Positions 8,589 to 16,965 of a DNA stretch of 64,000 nucleotides are shown here, in pieces (position 1 is the stretch's first letter; the number at the start of each line of letters is the position of its first letter). Below the pieces are notes generated by a model. The model saw nothing but the letters and a program-made list of their open reading frames with translations. It searched no databases and was not told the origin of the DNA. Location: NCBI GenBank assembly GCA_965205165.1, contig OZ242037.1:2604001-2668000 (forward strand), read 5' to 3'. A program made the translations under genes and the position numbers. The stretch is from CBDESM01 sp965205165. Its GTDB lineage: Bacteria; Chloroflexota; Dehalococcoidia; Bin125.

Positions 8589-9260
8589 TCACGCGTCCTC
8601 TTCCCCATCCCCCTCGAACAGCGGCCCGCTCGCCGACACGATCAGGTCGATCTCCTCACCCTCATCGAGCTCCGTGATCTGCCGCTCCTCCCCGCCCTTG
8701 CCGGACGCGCTCCCGTTCCGCGCCGGCTTCCGCGTGAAATCGAGACCGGGGAACGCCCCCAGATCAGCGACCGCATCGATGCTCTGGAACCGGGGATCGG
8801 AGATCGGCAGCGAGTCCGGCATGCCCACGATCTTGATCACCCGATCCGGGTCCCTCGGATCATCGGCCAGCATCTCGAGCGTGATCAGGATGGCGGGATG
8901 GTCGCTGCCCAGGTACACGATGTCCGTGGCCTTCCCGTACAGCCCCCGCAGATGATCCGCGATCCGCTGGTCCGCTTCTGGCATCACCGACGCCAAATGC
9001 GCGTCGAAATCCGCCGCGCGCCAGAACGGGCGGCGGGTCTCCCACGCCCCGTCATCGCAGCGCCGCGAAACGCGCACGTCAACGAACAGCGTGCTCACGC
9101 TCTCTTCGACGAAGCCTCGCCCAGCCGCCGACTCGAGCACCGCGATGAGGTCGGGCACCCCTTCCGGCACCCGCCCGAACCGCCGAGCCAGCACTTCCTC
9201 CACCCAGGCTCCGTTCGCGACCAGCAGCAGATTTCGCGTAAAGACGCTCGCCGAAGTCAT
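8589..9260 (-). CDS. Degenerate single NYN-like protein (NYN-B)
   Basis: 223 residues, ATG with GGAGG 7 nt upstream. It shares the layout of its neighbours: an opening beta strand (NLLLVANGAWVEEVL) where the usual IDG/IDCEN is replaced by ANGA, and the second signature DIVYLGSDHPAILITLEML with Asp kept. The C-terminal ~40 residues are acidic and probably disordered (LDEGEEIDLI, EGDGEEDA). Loss of the first catalytic Asp suggests a non-catalytic partner subunit rather than a nuclease (inference). It lies 80 nt upstream of NYN-A and 75 nt downstream of NYN-C, with a hairpin between it and NYN-C. Confidence 0.6.
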   Translation of the reverse strand: MTSASVFTRNLLLVANGAWVEEVLARRFGRVPEGVPDLIAVLESAAGRGFVEESVSTLFVDVRVSRRCDDGAWETRRPFWRAADFDAHLASVMPEADQRIADHLRGLYGKATDIVYLGSDHPAILITLEMLADDPRDPDRVIKIVGMPDSLPISDPRFQSIDAVADLGAFPGLDFTRKPARNGSASGKGGEERQITELDEGEEIDLIVSASGPLFEGDGEEDA

Positions 9261-9290
9261 CTTGACCTCCGAATCTGGTCCGAACCCGTG

Positions 9291-9328
9291 CCCGTCTCCG
9301 GCCGCCGGGCACGGCGGCCGGAGACGGG
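9291..9328 (-). repeat. Perfect 16-bp inverted repeat between NYN-C and NYN-B
   Basis: CCCGTCTCCGGCCGCC pairs with 9313-9328 around a six-base loop. It is in the 75-nt gap between two same-strand genes and has no T run. It could terminate or attenuate, or be an RNA processing or stability site. Confidence 0.6.
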
Positions 9329-9335
9329 TGCTCCC

Positions 9336-10532
9336 TCAGCGCACCTCTCGGGACAGGCGCTCGAGGATCCGGTCGCCCCCGGCGCCGTCGAGCGAGAGGG
9401 CGGGCGCCCGCCGTGCGCGCGGCAGGTGCCGAGTGAACGTCCCGGCGTCCAGGCCGAGGTCGTGGACCTCGATCTCAGGGATGCCGGCGTAGCGGTCCAG
9501 CAGCCCGTTCACGCCCACCACGCCGAGGTAGACCTCGCCGCGGCGCTGTGCGGCCAATCTGGTCAGGCTGGCGGCATGGTCCCGGTGCGACGCCAGCCAC
9601 ACCTCGTCGTACTGCGCCCTCCCGGCCGCGGACAGGGCAGCGTTGACTTCGGCTTCGGGATCGTGCGTGGTGATCTCCAGCGCACCGCTGAACAGCGGCC
9701 TCGCCTCGCCCGGCCGGAGGGTGCTGTCCAGGTGAGATCGGATCACGAGCACGCCGACTCTCGCGTGCGAGCCCGGCTCCGCCTTGGAGCGGATGTAGTC
9801 CGCCATCTTGGCGAGCTCCACGTCTTCCTCCGCAGGCCTCGGAGTCGAGCCGCCGACGGCGCAGATGCCGCCCCGGATCGATTCCGAGTCCACGATCACG
9901 AGGATGTTGGAAGTCGCCACCGTCGCCGCCATCGTTGCCGCCCGACCCGCGGCCGGCGTCGGCCGCGGATCGGGCCTCGGGGTCCCCTCACGCTGAATCA
10001 GCGCCCCGATCTCGGCCAAGTTCCAGCTTTGGATATGGACCCCGCTGATGCCGACCTCCCCGGGGAGGTGGAGAACGCCGACTTGTCGGGCGGGTGCTCC
10101 CGCCAGCTTCCGCAGGAAACCGCCCTCGCCGGGAGAGCTCGAGATCCGCCGCAGCACTTCGGAGATCGCGCCGCCGTATCCGTCGTTGCTCACGACAATG
10201 ACATCGGCATCCGGATCTTCGGCCACTTCCTCGAGAGCCGAGATCAGCGCGTCCTTCGGCATCTGCCACGGTGCCCCCTTAGGCACCAGGTTCAGCTCGA
10301 CGCCGAACGCGACCAGGTGGCTGTAGACCCCATGGGCCGCGGGCGCCTCGCGGCCATGGAACGCCGCGACGACGTTGCGCGGCCCGAACGCCTCGGAACC
10401 GGCGAATTCGAGCACCCGCGCGAAGTCCGTCGCGATGTACTTGCCGTTTTCCTGCCCTAGTCGCACTTGTGTGCGATGCAGCGCATCGCCGTCGAAGAGG
10501 ACGTGGACGGTCTTTGAGGTGGTGGAGGCCAT
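9336..10532 (-). CDS. Double NYN-domain putative ribonuclease (NYN-C)
   Basis: 398 residues from the ATG at 10532 (AAAGGA six to seven bases upstream); the longer open frame reading upstream has no ribosome site. Domain 1 (~residues 8-150) is the most intact of the cluster: VHVLFDGDALH, MPKDALISALEEV and DVIVVSNDGYGGAI, i.e. Asp, Asp and Asp of NYN nucleases. Domain 2 (~205-370) is degenerate: ILVIVDSESIRGG, DPEAEVNAALS, EVWLASHRDHAASL. Domain 1 aligns along its length with domain 1 of NYN-A (FARVLEFAGSEAFG versus YARLLHFAGWEAFG), so they are paralogues. A strong promoter lies ~190 nt upstream. Confidence 0.75.
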   Translation of the reverse strand: MASTTSKTVHVLFDGDALHRTQVRLGQENGKYIATDFARVLEFAGSEAFGPRNVVAAFHGREAPAAHGVYSHLVAFGVELNLVPKGAPWQMPKDALISALEEVAEDPDADVIVVSNDGYGGAISEVLRRISSSPGEGGFLRKLAGAPARQVGVLHLPGEVGISGVHIQSWNLAEIGALIQREGTPRPDPRPTPAAGRAATMAATVATSNILVIVDSESIRGGICAVGGSTPRPAEEDVELAKMADYIRSKAEPGSHARVGVLVIRSHLDSTLRPGEARPLFSGALEITTHDPEAEVNAALSAAGRAQYDEVWLASHRDHAASLTRLAAQRRGEVYLGVVGVNGLLDRYAGIPEIEVHDLGLDAGTFTRHLPRARRAPALSLDGAGGDRILERLSREVR

Positions 10533-10719
10533 TAGGTGTTCCTTTCGGCCAGGTGCGAGCCAGCGGCCCGCGCAGGTGGATGTGGTGCGAGTGGAGAGGA
10601 GGTCAGCGAAGCAGAGAGGATGGAAGTAGAAAGAAGCAGTGAAAGAAAGAAGAGGCGATTCCGACGTTGATGGCTCAAGGCCGGAACGCTGCCGTCGTGT
10701 GTCTGACGACGCCGGTGGG

Positions 10720-10748
10720 AGCATAAGTGGACATAACGCGTTTGTCAA
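10720..10748 (-). promoter_or_regulatory. Sigma-70-type promoter for NYN-C
   Basis: On the minus strand TTGACA (10748-10743) and TATGCT (10725-10720) are separated by 17 nt. A second TTGACT lies 13 nt further upstream. It leaves a ~180-nt leader before the NYN-C ATG. Confidence 0.6.
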
Positions 10749-10815
10749 GCCAGCCAGTCAAGCGGTTGCGGCGGCAGCAAGGGCGCAACCCTCACCGTCG
10801 CCGCGACTGCTTAGC

Positions 10816-11523
10816 CTAAGGCGGAGCGGAGCTGTGACCCCCTGTGCCTGCAGGCTTGGCGAACTCGCTGAGATCGAATTTCTCGACCAGATCGGACGAC
10901 CGAAGATGGTCGTGGAAGAGATCGCGAAGCCCCACCACCGCGAACCGGCCATGCTCGCGTTCCCTGGCTGTGTGAAGCAACGGGTCGACGATGCACCCGC
11001 AAGTGGAGACGATCGCGACTCGAGGCGCCGTCGATCCCAATTGGACGAGCCGTTCTATGATCCGTGCGCAGATCGGGTGGCGCTGCTCTCGCTCCTGCCT
11101 GACCGTCTTCAAGGCGAAGCCAGCGTCCGTGGTCTCATCGATAAAGGTCCGCGGAATGGAGGCGAGGCCTTCCTCGTGCTTGACCTGCCAGTAGAGCACG
11201 GACTCGATGTGCGATTCCTGCCCCCGGAAGAACTGATGTTTCAGTCTCTTGTGCAGTTCGCTGAGATCGACATGCATCTTGCGGTTGGTGGAGGAGAAGG
11301 TCCTCATCACCATGCTGACTTCCGCATGGTCGTGGAGGATCAGATTCTCAGGTGGCCTCCCGCTCAGCGAGGGATCTGGGGTTGCTGGTCCGGTACCGCT
11401 CATTGCTTCCGCCTGCTGGGGGTTCACGTTCGTCCGTGTCATCTCATCCTCTTTCTGCGTGTGGCCGTCGCGTACGGCGTCTGGTCTCGAGGTTGCGCTT
11501 TCGCGCTCTTCAGCAGCAGTCAT
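10816..11523 (-). CDS. NYN-like protein without catalytic residues (NYN-D)
   Basis: 235 residues from the ATG at 11523, preceded by AGGAGG with 5-nt spacing; a second in-frame ATG at 11442 also has AGAGG. The first ~60 residues look disordered. The remainder follows the second domain of NYN-A: ESVLYWQVKHEEGLASI, EQRHPICARIIERLVQLG, RVAIVSTCGCIVDPLLH where NYN-A has VVSNDGGYLPRLEAL, then FAVVGLRDLFHDHLRSSDL and EKFDLSEF matching EKLDLEDD. The catalytic Asp is Cys here. It probably is a pseudonuclease partner. Assignment is from motif alignment by eye, so moderate. Confidence 0.5.
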   Translation of the reverse strand: MTAAEERESATSRPDAVRDGHTQKEDEMTRTNVNPQQAEAMSGTGPATPDPSLSGRPPENLILHDHAEVSMVMRTFSSTNRKMHVDLSELHKRLKHQFFRGQESHIESVLYWQVKHEEGLASIPRTFIDETTDAGFALKTVRQEREQRHPICARIIERLVQLGSTAPRVAIVSTCGCIVDPLLHTAREREHGRFAVVGLRDLFHDHLRSSDLVEKFDLSEFAKPAGTGGHSSAPP

Positions 11524-12254
11524 CCTTGCCTCCTGTGGTCTGCACAGCTAGGCGGTTTCATCTCCGGCCCCGAAAGGCCTGCTTGGGCGGGCGGGTCGAG
11601 CCCCCGGCGGCACGGGTCCTCCGCAAGGACAAGACGCTCCGGCCCCGCAAAGGGTTCCCTAGCTGAGTAGACCCACGGAGGTGTGGAACGCAGGAGGCGG
11701 GGTGCGATCCTGGTCCGCTTGAGTTAGGCATCGTCACTCTCGTTCGTTGTGCTCGTTCTGGGAGGTCCTGCGGGTGCGCGCACGGCGCACAGCCCCCGGC
11801 TGCTGATTCCGCGGCGACGGAAAGCCGCCGAATCGCAGAGGGCAGGGCTCATGCCCTAGTGCTGCGTGGAGGCGAAGCAGACCGTCGTTGATTGTGGACA
11901 GGCGCAACGCGGTGGACGGCGGCGTCGCGGGCGGAGCCGCTTGGGCAGCGGGTTCCGGCTGTGAGGATCGGAAGCATCTGCTCGAACAGCAGCAGCAGGA
12001 CCAAGGTGGGCACAAGCGGTATCGGGAGCATCCGCAACACCACGCCGAGGTCGCAGTGGGCACTGTTGCCATTGAAGCCGGGCCCAGTCATACGATGGAG
12101 TCTACATAAGTCGCCAAGACGTGTGTCATGTAGGCGCAATGCGCACTCTGTAAAAAATGTAACAGAGAGACCCGTGCAGGCAGTCAGCGCCCCGGCAAAT
12201 CTGAGCCGGCATTGACTAAGGCGAGCGCATGTGGAGGTGGAGAAGCCGGAGGTT
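11524..12254. other. 731-nt gap without a convincing gene
   Basis: Apart from the possible leader RNA at 11545-11665, nothing convincing is seen. A minus-strand frame starting near 12090 contains a hydrophobic stretch (LGVVLRMLPIPLVPTLVLLL), but it has no ribosome site and its remainder is Arg/Pro/Ser-rich. Base composition is more AT-rich around 12100-12200, including a CTGT/ACAG imperfect repeat flanking AAAAAATG. Confidence 0.5.
11545..11665 (-). ncRNA. Possible structured leader RNA upstream of NYN-D
   Basis: An 8-bp closing stem (CAGCTAGG at 11545-11552 on the plus strand with CCTAGCTG at 11658-11665) encloses ~105 nt with internal hairpins (GTCCT/AGGAC, AGGG/CCCT, GGCC/GGCC) and two copies of CGGGGCCGGAG. 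It ends 22 nt before the NYN-D start. It could be a regulatory leader or an RNA partner of the NYN proteins. No known riboswitch recognised. Confidence 0.3.
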
Positions 12255-14867
12255 CTAGGCCGGCGTGACCGCCACCCTTGGCCGCGCCGCCACGCCCGCC
12301 GCACTCAACCGCTGAGCCGCGCCTCGCGTGTGCAGGATCGGCAGCCACGCCGCGCCGGTAGGCACGTCCCTGCTCAGCTCGGTAGCGATCCGCAGAGTCG
12401 CGCCGTTGCCGCTGACGGAGACTTCGGCGCTGTCTTCGATGCCGAGGCTCGCGGCGTCAGCCGGGTTCAGCTGGATTTTGTCGGCGCGGTGCAGCAGGTC
12501 GGCGTCCTCTGCGCCGCGGGCGGCGGACAGGCGGTCCGTGTAGAGGTCGCGCCCGGCCAGCAGGGTGAGGCCGGCTCCGTCCGACGCCATCGGCTCGACG
12601 GCGAGGAGGCGCTGCGTGGAGGCGCCGTTGACGGGCTGGCGCGATGCGGTGAGGTATGCGGGCAGGCCGTCGTAGCGCGCGTCTGATTCGGCCAGCGCGG
12701 TCCAGGCGTCGTCGGGCAGCGGCACGTTGAGCCGTTCGGCGAGTGCGCGCAGCCAGGCTTCCGCCGTCCGCGCGTTCCGCTGCGGCTCTGCGGCCGGGCG
12801 CAGGCGCAGGACCTGCCGGTCGGCGTTGGTCATGTGCCCGTCCTTGGCGAACGCCGAGACGTCGGGCAGCACGTGCGTCGCCAGCTCCGCCGTCTCCGTC
12901 TCCACCTCGTCGATCACGATCAGCAGCTCCAGCGCCTCTAGCGCGCGCCGCGTCGCTTCCGAGTCCGGGTGCAGCAGCATCGGGTTGTCGCGCACCGCGA
13001 TCAGCGCCTTCAGCTCGCCGCGCTGCGCCGCCGCGATCATCTCCGTCACGCCGATCCCCGCCGCCGCGATCTGCTCCGCCTCCGCGCCTTCCTCCGCATC
13101 CTCCGGCAGCTCCGCGAATTGCACCTCGCCCGGCGCGATGCCGATGTCCCGCAGCCCGACGCTGTTCGCCTCCGGCGGCAGCACGTGCAGCGCCGCGGGT
13201 GCATCCGCGGCGCCCGCCAAGGCGATGGCCAAGTTCGCCGCCGCCCGCACCTGCGCGCCCGCCTGCGCCGCGTTCGCCCGCGACGGCGCGACGATCACCG
13301 CCGCCGAACCGCCGCGCCGCTGCCGCAGCGTCTCCACCGCCGCCGAAACGTCCAGCTCCGACGCCGACGCCACATCCGCGAGCCCGTCGACATCCGACAG
13401 CGACGTCCGCACATCCATGTCCCTCAGCAGCCCCGCCGCAAGCGCCTGCGCCGCCGCCGCCAAATCGCCGTCGCCCGGCGTGATCACGTGATCGTCCTCG
13501 ACCGCGTAGCGCGCCAGCGGGTTCACCCGCGCCGAGATGCTCACCAGCGCCGCCCCATTGTTCGCCACCGCATCCTTGATCCGCACCCCCAGCACGTTGT
13601 TCGACGCCGAGATGTCGTCCCCGATCGCGACGATCACGTCAGCCTGCTCAACCGAGGTCAAACGCGACGGCAAGTGCTCCGAGCCGAATGCATCCCGCAG
13701 CGCCCCGGCGATCGCGCCCGTGACCGGCCCGAACGACGAGTCCACGTTGGCGACGCCTAACCCGCGCGCCAGCTCCCGCAGCAGCACCAGCTCCTCGTTG
13801 GTCGATTGCCCGCTGCCCAGAATCCCGACCGCTCCGGGACCGTCCCGCTCGATGATCGCCCGCAGCGCCGCCGCCGCGTGCTCGACCACCGCATCCCCGT
13901 CCTGCTCGAACGCGTCCTCGCCCCGCCCGATCCGCGCCGCCCGCAGCCGATCCTTGTCCCGCGTCTGGTCGTAGCCGAACCGCCCGCGCACGCAGATCTG
14001 GTCGCGGCTCACGTCGTTCCCGTTGCCCGGCCGCACCTGCACCCCGCGCCCGTCCCGCACGCCCATCTGGATCGTGCAGCCCATCGAACACTCCGTGCAG
14101 GTCGTCGTCACCCACTTGTCCGGCCGCGCCACCCACTTGTTCGGCGCTTCCATCAGCGTCGCCGTCGGGCAGACGTCGACGCAGGCGCCGCAGAAATCGC
14201 AGTTCGACTCGTCGATCGCCCCGCCCGCCCCGAACGCGATCCGCGTCGTGAAGCCGCGCCCCGCCAGCGTGATCGCCGTCGTGTGCCGCAGATCGTCGCA
14301 GGCCCGCACGCAGCGCGTGCAGATGATGCACATCTGCGGGTCGAACTCGAAGAACGGATTGCCCCGGTCCGGCTCCGGCTGCGCGTGCCGGTAGAAGGTG
14401 CGCGCCTCGTCCAGGTACGGCTCCACGTTCGCCCGCCCGATGTCCGCCGCGTCGCAGGTCGTCTGCAGCTCGCAGCGGTAGTTCTTCGAGCAGGTCACGC
14501 AGCGGTGCGTCACCTCGTTGTCGCGCAGGCAGATCTCGCCCGTCCGGCAGTGCTCGACCCGGTGGCAGGTGAGGCAGCGATCCGAGTGGTTCGCCAAGAT
14601 CACCGCCAGCACCTCTTGCCGCATCTCCGTCACCGCCGGCGTGTCCGTCCGCACCGCCATCCCGTCCGAAACCGGCGTCGTGCACGAGAGCGGCAGCCCC
14701 CGCATCCCCTCGATCTCCACCGCGCAGGTCCGGCAGCCCGCGTACGCCGGCAGCCCGTCCAGATAGCACAGGTTCGAGATCGGGAACCCCGCCCGCTTGA
14801 TCACCTCGACCAGCGGCGCCCCCGCCTCCGCCTCCACCGCCATCCCGTTGATCGTCAAAGACGCCAT
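12255..14867 (-). CDS. nuoG: NADH-quinone oxidoreductase subunit G (Fe-S/molybdopterin-fold)
   Basis: 870 residues; the peripheral-arm complex I subunit that carries the electron-transfer chain from NADH. An N-terminal 2Fe-2S ferredoxin domain has C34, C45, C48 and C62 (LCYLDGLPAYAGC, CRTCAVE). Then come the His/Cys 4Fe-4S segment (HSDRCLTCHRVEHC), two 4Fe-4S motifs (CIICTRCVRAC and CDFCGACVDVCP), a further CTECSMGC motif and a molybdopterin-oxidoreductase fold to the end (LASRLTS..., DNPMLLHPD, PDVSAFAKDGHMTNADR). Start ATG has GGGAG upstream and a TAGATT -10 at 14905-14900. It stands alone, not in a nuo operon. Confidence 0.9.
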   Translation of the reverse strand: MASLTINGMAVEAEAGAPLVEVIKRAGFPISNLCYLDGLPAYAGCRTCAVEIEGMRGLPLSCTTPVSDGMAVRTDTPAVTEMRQEVLAVILANHSDRCLTCHRVEHCRTGEICLRDNEVTHRCVTCSKNYRCELQTTCDAADIGRANVEPYLDEARTFYRHAQPEPDRGNPFFEFDPQMCIICTRCVRACDDLRHTTAITLAGRGFTTRIAFGAGGAIDESNCDFCGACVDVCPTATLMEAPNKWVARPDKWVTTTCTECSMGCTIQMGVRDGRGVQVRPGNGNDVSRDQICVRGRFGYDQTRDKDRLRAARIGRGEDAFEQDGDAVVEHAAAALRAIIERDGPGAVGILGSGQSTNEELVLLRELARGLGVANVDSSFGPVTGAIAGALRDAFGSEHLPSRLTSVEQADVIVAIGDDISASNNVLGVRIKDAVANNGAALVSISARVNPLARYAVEDDHVITPGDGDLAAAAQALAAGLLRDMDVRTSLSDVDGLADVASASELDVSAAVETLRQRRGGSAAVIVAPSRANAAQAGAQVRAAANLAIALAGAADAPAALHVLPPEANSVGLRDIGIAPGEVQFAELPEDAEEGAEAEQIAAAGIGVTEMIAAAQRGELKALIAVRDNPMLLHPDSEATRRALEALELLIVIDEVETETAELATHVLPDVSAFAKDGHMTNADRQVLRLRPAAEPQRNARTAEAWLRALAERLNVPLPDDAWTALAESDARYDGLPAYLTASRQPVNGASTQRLLAVEPMASDGAGLTLLAGRDLYTDRLSAARGAEDADLLHRADKIQLNPADAASLGIEDSAEVSVSGNGATLRIATELSRDVPTGAAWLPILHTRGAAQRLSAAGVAARPRVAVTPA

Positions 14868-14899
14868 CGCCGAAACTCCCGCACGCTCCGTGCGCCCGC

Positions 14900-14905
14900 A
14901 ATCTA
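14900..14905 (-). promoter_or_regulatory. -10 element TAGATT for nuoG
   Basis: TAGATTGCGG on the minus strand, about 33 nt before the nuoG ATG; matches the common TAnnnT-GCG pattern. Confidence 0.4.
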
Positions 14906-14955
14906 CCCCACCCCCCGCTTACGCGCCCCCGCAAGGCCGCCGCAGGGGCGACCTG

Positions 14956-14961
14956 TAGCCT
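14956..14961 (+). promoter_or_regulatory. -10 element TAGCCT, leaderless start
   Basis: TAGCCTGCGCCA leads directly into the ATG at 14968, six bases after the element. Confidence 0.45.
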
Positions 14962-14967
14962 GCGCCA

Positions 14968-16221
14968 ATGCCCGACCACTGCGCCAAGCTCTGCGCCCTC
15001 TTCTCCCTCGCCCTGCTGGTCGCCGCCGTCATGGCGCTGAACGGCAGGTCCGCTGGAGCGCAGTCGGATTGCCTGAGCGTCATCTTCGAGAATCCGTTCG
15101 GCTCCAGCCACCCAGCCGGCGACCTCATCGACCGCTGGTTCGAGTTTGGCTGCCGCACATCCCTGCGCGACGGCGCGTATGCGAGCGCGGCCCAATTCTC
15201 CCTCGCCGAACGGCAGGCAATCACCATCCGCCTCGACTCCGCTGAAGCCGATCCGTTCCTCTATCTCTTGGACGATCAAAGCGATGTGATCGAATTCGAC
15301 GATGACGGCGGTTCAGGTCTCAACTCCCGCATTGATCGCTTGCTCCCCGCAGGCACCTACCGCGCCGTCGCCACGACCTTCACCCCGGGCGAGACCGGCC
15401 GGTTCGCGCTCGTCATTGAAGTCGCCGATATCAGCCCCGACGGCCCGTGTGCTGCCAAAGACCTCGGAGCGATCACCGAGGTGACTTCGACATCGGGCGA
15501 GTGGACGCCCCACGACTGTGAAGCGGACCTGCGACCGGGTGCTTACGCGGATAACTATACATTTGCACTTGAAGAAGAAACGCTGTTGACGATCGACCTC
15601 GAATCCTACGCCGATGCATACCTGTTCCTCGCAAGCTCCGACGGCAATGTGATCGCGCGCAACGACGATGGAGGCGACGGACACGACGCCCGCATCCGGC
15701 ACCGCCTGCCCGCTGGCGAGTATCAAGTGATCGCAACCACGCTCGCCGAGCGCGAACGCGGACGCTATTGGCTCTCCATCGCCCCATCGGAAGACAACTT
15801 TGCGTGCGAGCCAGATGAACCGTCCGGCACGCTCCGCGAATTGACCGCTGATACCGGCTCCATCGAGGGAAGCTGGGCGGATGTTCAAGATATCTGCACC
15901 GCGTTCCCCGCCCGTCCCGTCGGCACCTACCCCGCCCGTCGCATCGGTACCTTCGTGGACGCTTATCGACTAGTGCTGTCGTCAGCCGGATACGTCGCGA
16001 TTAACTTGCAATCTGAAGAAGCAGACACGTACATGTTCCTCGCCGATGCAGAGGGCAATCTGCTCGCCAGCGACGACGATGGCGGCGGCGGCACCAACTC
16101 CCGCATCCGCACATGGCTGCCCGCAGGCGAGTACGTCGTCGAAGCCACCACATACGAGGCCCGCGAGTGCTGCACATACAGCCTCGAAGTAGAAGAGATC
16201 GCCGAAACCGGCCCAGACTGA
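14968..16221 (+). CDS. Secreted protein with three PPC-like beta-sandwich repeats
   Basis: 417 residues. A Sec signal peptide (LCALFSLALLVAAVMAL, cleavage near SAGA-QSD) is followed by three homologous ~110-residue repeats. Each contains a strand with FxL near the start, a central Asp-rich loop and a conserved RLLPAGTYRAVATT-type strand: FDDDGGSGLNSRI, RNDDGGDGHDARI and SDDDGGGGTNSRI, then LPAGTY, LPAGEY, LPAGEY. This matches bacterial pre-peptidase C-terminal (PPC) domains, which in other proteins are Ca-binding extracellular modules. No protease domain is attached here. It is divergent from nuoG and uses a leaderless start. Confidence 0.75.
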   Translation: MPDHCAKLCALFSLALLVAAVMALNGRSAGAQSDCLSVIFENPFGSSHPAGDLIDRWFEFGCRTSLRDGAYASAAQFSLAERQAITIRLDSAEADPFLYLLDDQSDVIEFDDDGGSGLNSRIDRLLPAGTYRAVATTFTPGETGRFALVIEVADISPDGPCAAKDLGAITEVTSTSGEWTPHDCEADLRPGAYADNYTFALEEETLLTIDLESYADAYLFLASSDGNVIARNDDGGDGHDARIRHRLPAGEYQVIATTLAERERGRYWLSIAPSEDNFACEPDEPSGTLRELTADTGSIEGSWADVQDICTAFPARPVGTYPARRIGTFVDAYRLVLSSAGYVAINLQSEEADTYMFLADAEGNLLASDDDGGGGTNSRIRTWLPAGEYVVEATTYEARECCTYSLEVEEIAETGPD

Positions 16222-16269
16222 CGGCGGCTGTTGCCCGCACCTGATACCATGGCGACCGGAGGCGCAGCC

Positions 16270-16539
16270 ATGACCACCGATGGCAACCAGCAGCAGGACG
16301 GCACTGGCGAGAATCTGCGGTCCAGCGCGGCCCGAAACGGCGACGGCGAGCGGCTCGAGCCGTTGCAGTGGCTGGTCCGGCAGATCGACGAGATCTTCGC
16401 CGACGTCACGGACGAGGAGTGGGCGGAATGGCCGGAGACCGACGCGTCGGAGCAGCTGGATCACTACCTCTACGGCAGCCCCAAGCGGGAGACGAGGAAG
16501 TTCAAGTCCGACGCGCCCTCGTCGACGCCTCCTTCCTGA
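16270..16539 (+). CDS. Putative antitoxin of PIN pair
   Basis: 89 residues from the ATG at 16270, which has GGAGG seven bases upstream; two earlier in-frame starts are possible. It is Glu/Asp-rich (EWAEWPETDASEQLDHYLYG) and ends with a basic stretch KRETRKFKSD. Its 3' end overlaps the reading frame of the following PIN protein, typical of a toxin-antitoxin pair, but no known DNA-binding fold (AbrB, RHH, Phd) is recognised, so antitoxin is an inference from context. Confidence 0.5.
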   Translation: MTTDGNQQQDGTGENLRSSAARNGDGERLEPLQWLVRQIDEIFADVTDEEWAEWPETDASEQLDHYLYGSPKRETRKFKSDAPSSTPPS

Positions 16540-16931
16540 TCCCGCTCGTCTGGCCCAAAGATCGGCACCGCGAGCGCGCCCTGAGCTACGCGCTCGAACG
16601 TCGCGGCTACGAGTACTTCGTCACCGACGGCGTCATCTCCGAGGTTCTGGCCCGCGCGACCCGGCGTTCGCTCTCCGTGCGACGCGATGCCGTCGCGCTC
16701 GCCCGCAGAATCGTGCGCGGTGATGGGTTCACCGTCGTGCCGACCGGGTCGCTCGACCAGATCGAGGCCGGACTCTCCCGCTACGAGCGGCTCATCGATC
16801 ACCGCCTCTCCTACGTCGACTGCGTCCAGATGAACGTGATGGACGAGCTCGGCGTCACCGAGATCCTCACCTTCGATCAGGGCTTCGCCGCCGAGCACCG
16901 CTACGTCCTGCTCCCGCCCGAGGACGCCTGA
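16428..16931 (+). CDS. PIN-domain ribonuclease toxin (VapC-like)
   Basis: The PIN domain begins at RALVDASFLIPLVW and has all four acidic active-site residues: Asp (LVDASF), Glu (VISEVLARA), Asp (LSYVDCVQM) and Asp (ILTFDQGF), so it should be an active Mg-dependent RNase. The start is unclear: no ATG, GTG, TTG or CTG lies in frame close to the domain. The nearest ATG is 16428 (GTG at 16419 just before), giving a 34-residue extension read from within the antitoxin gene. Translation may instead depend on coupling or a frameshift from the antitoxin. Confidence 0.75.
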   Translation: MAGDRRVGAAGSLPLRQPQAGDEEVQVRRALVDASFLIPLVWPKDRHRERALSYALERRGYEYFVTDGVISEVLARATRRSLSVRRDAVALARRIVRGDGFTVVPTGSLDQIEAGLSRYERLIDHRLSYVDCVQMNVMDELGVTEILTFDQGFAAEHRYVLLPPEDA

Positions 16932-16939
16932 CCCGCTGC

Positions 16940-16945
16940 TATGAT
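16940..16945 (+). promoter_or_regulatory. -10 element TATGAT
   Basis: TATGATGCGCCC stands 20 nt before the ATG at 16966 and fits the window-wide TAnnnT-GCG pattern. Confidence 0.35.
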
Positions 16946-16965
16946 GCGCCCGCGAGTACACCACC

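Noticed and set aside
10533..10748. N-terminal extension of NYN-C
   Set aside because: The extra codons overlie a well-formed promoter and the ribosome site of the ATG at 10532, and the residues are not conserved with the paralogue.
11734..12304. Minus-strand frames in the 11.7-12.3 kb gap, one with a hydrophobic stretch
   Set aside because: No ribosome site, Cys/Ser/Arg-rich low-complexity composition, and two frames compete. Not supported as a gene.
12727..15245. Long plus-strand open frames opposite nuoG
   Set aside because: Their products are Arg/Pro/Ala/Ser-rich with no motif and no ribosome site, and nuoG on the other strand has full domain content. They are a by-product of high GC.
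16368..16427. An earlier, longer start for the PIN protein
   Set aside because: The residues before codon 21 (RRDLRRRHGRGVGG) are an out-of-frame reading of the antitoxin and are not PIN-like.
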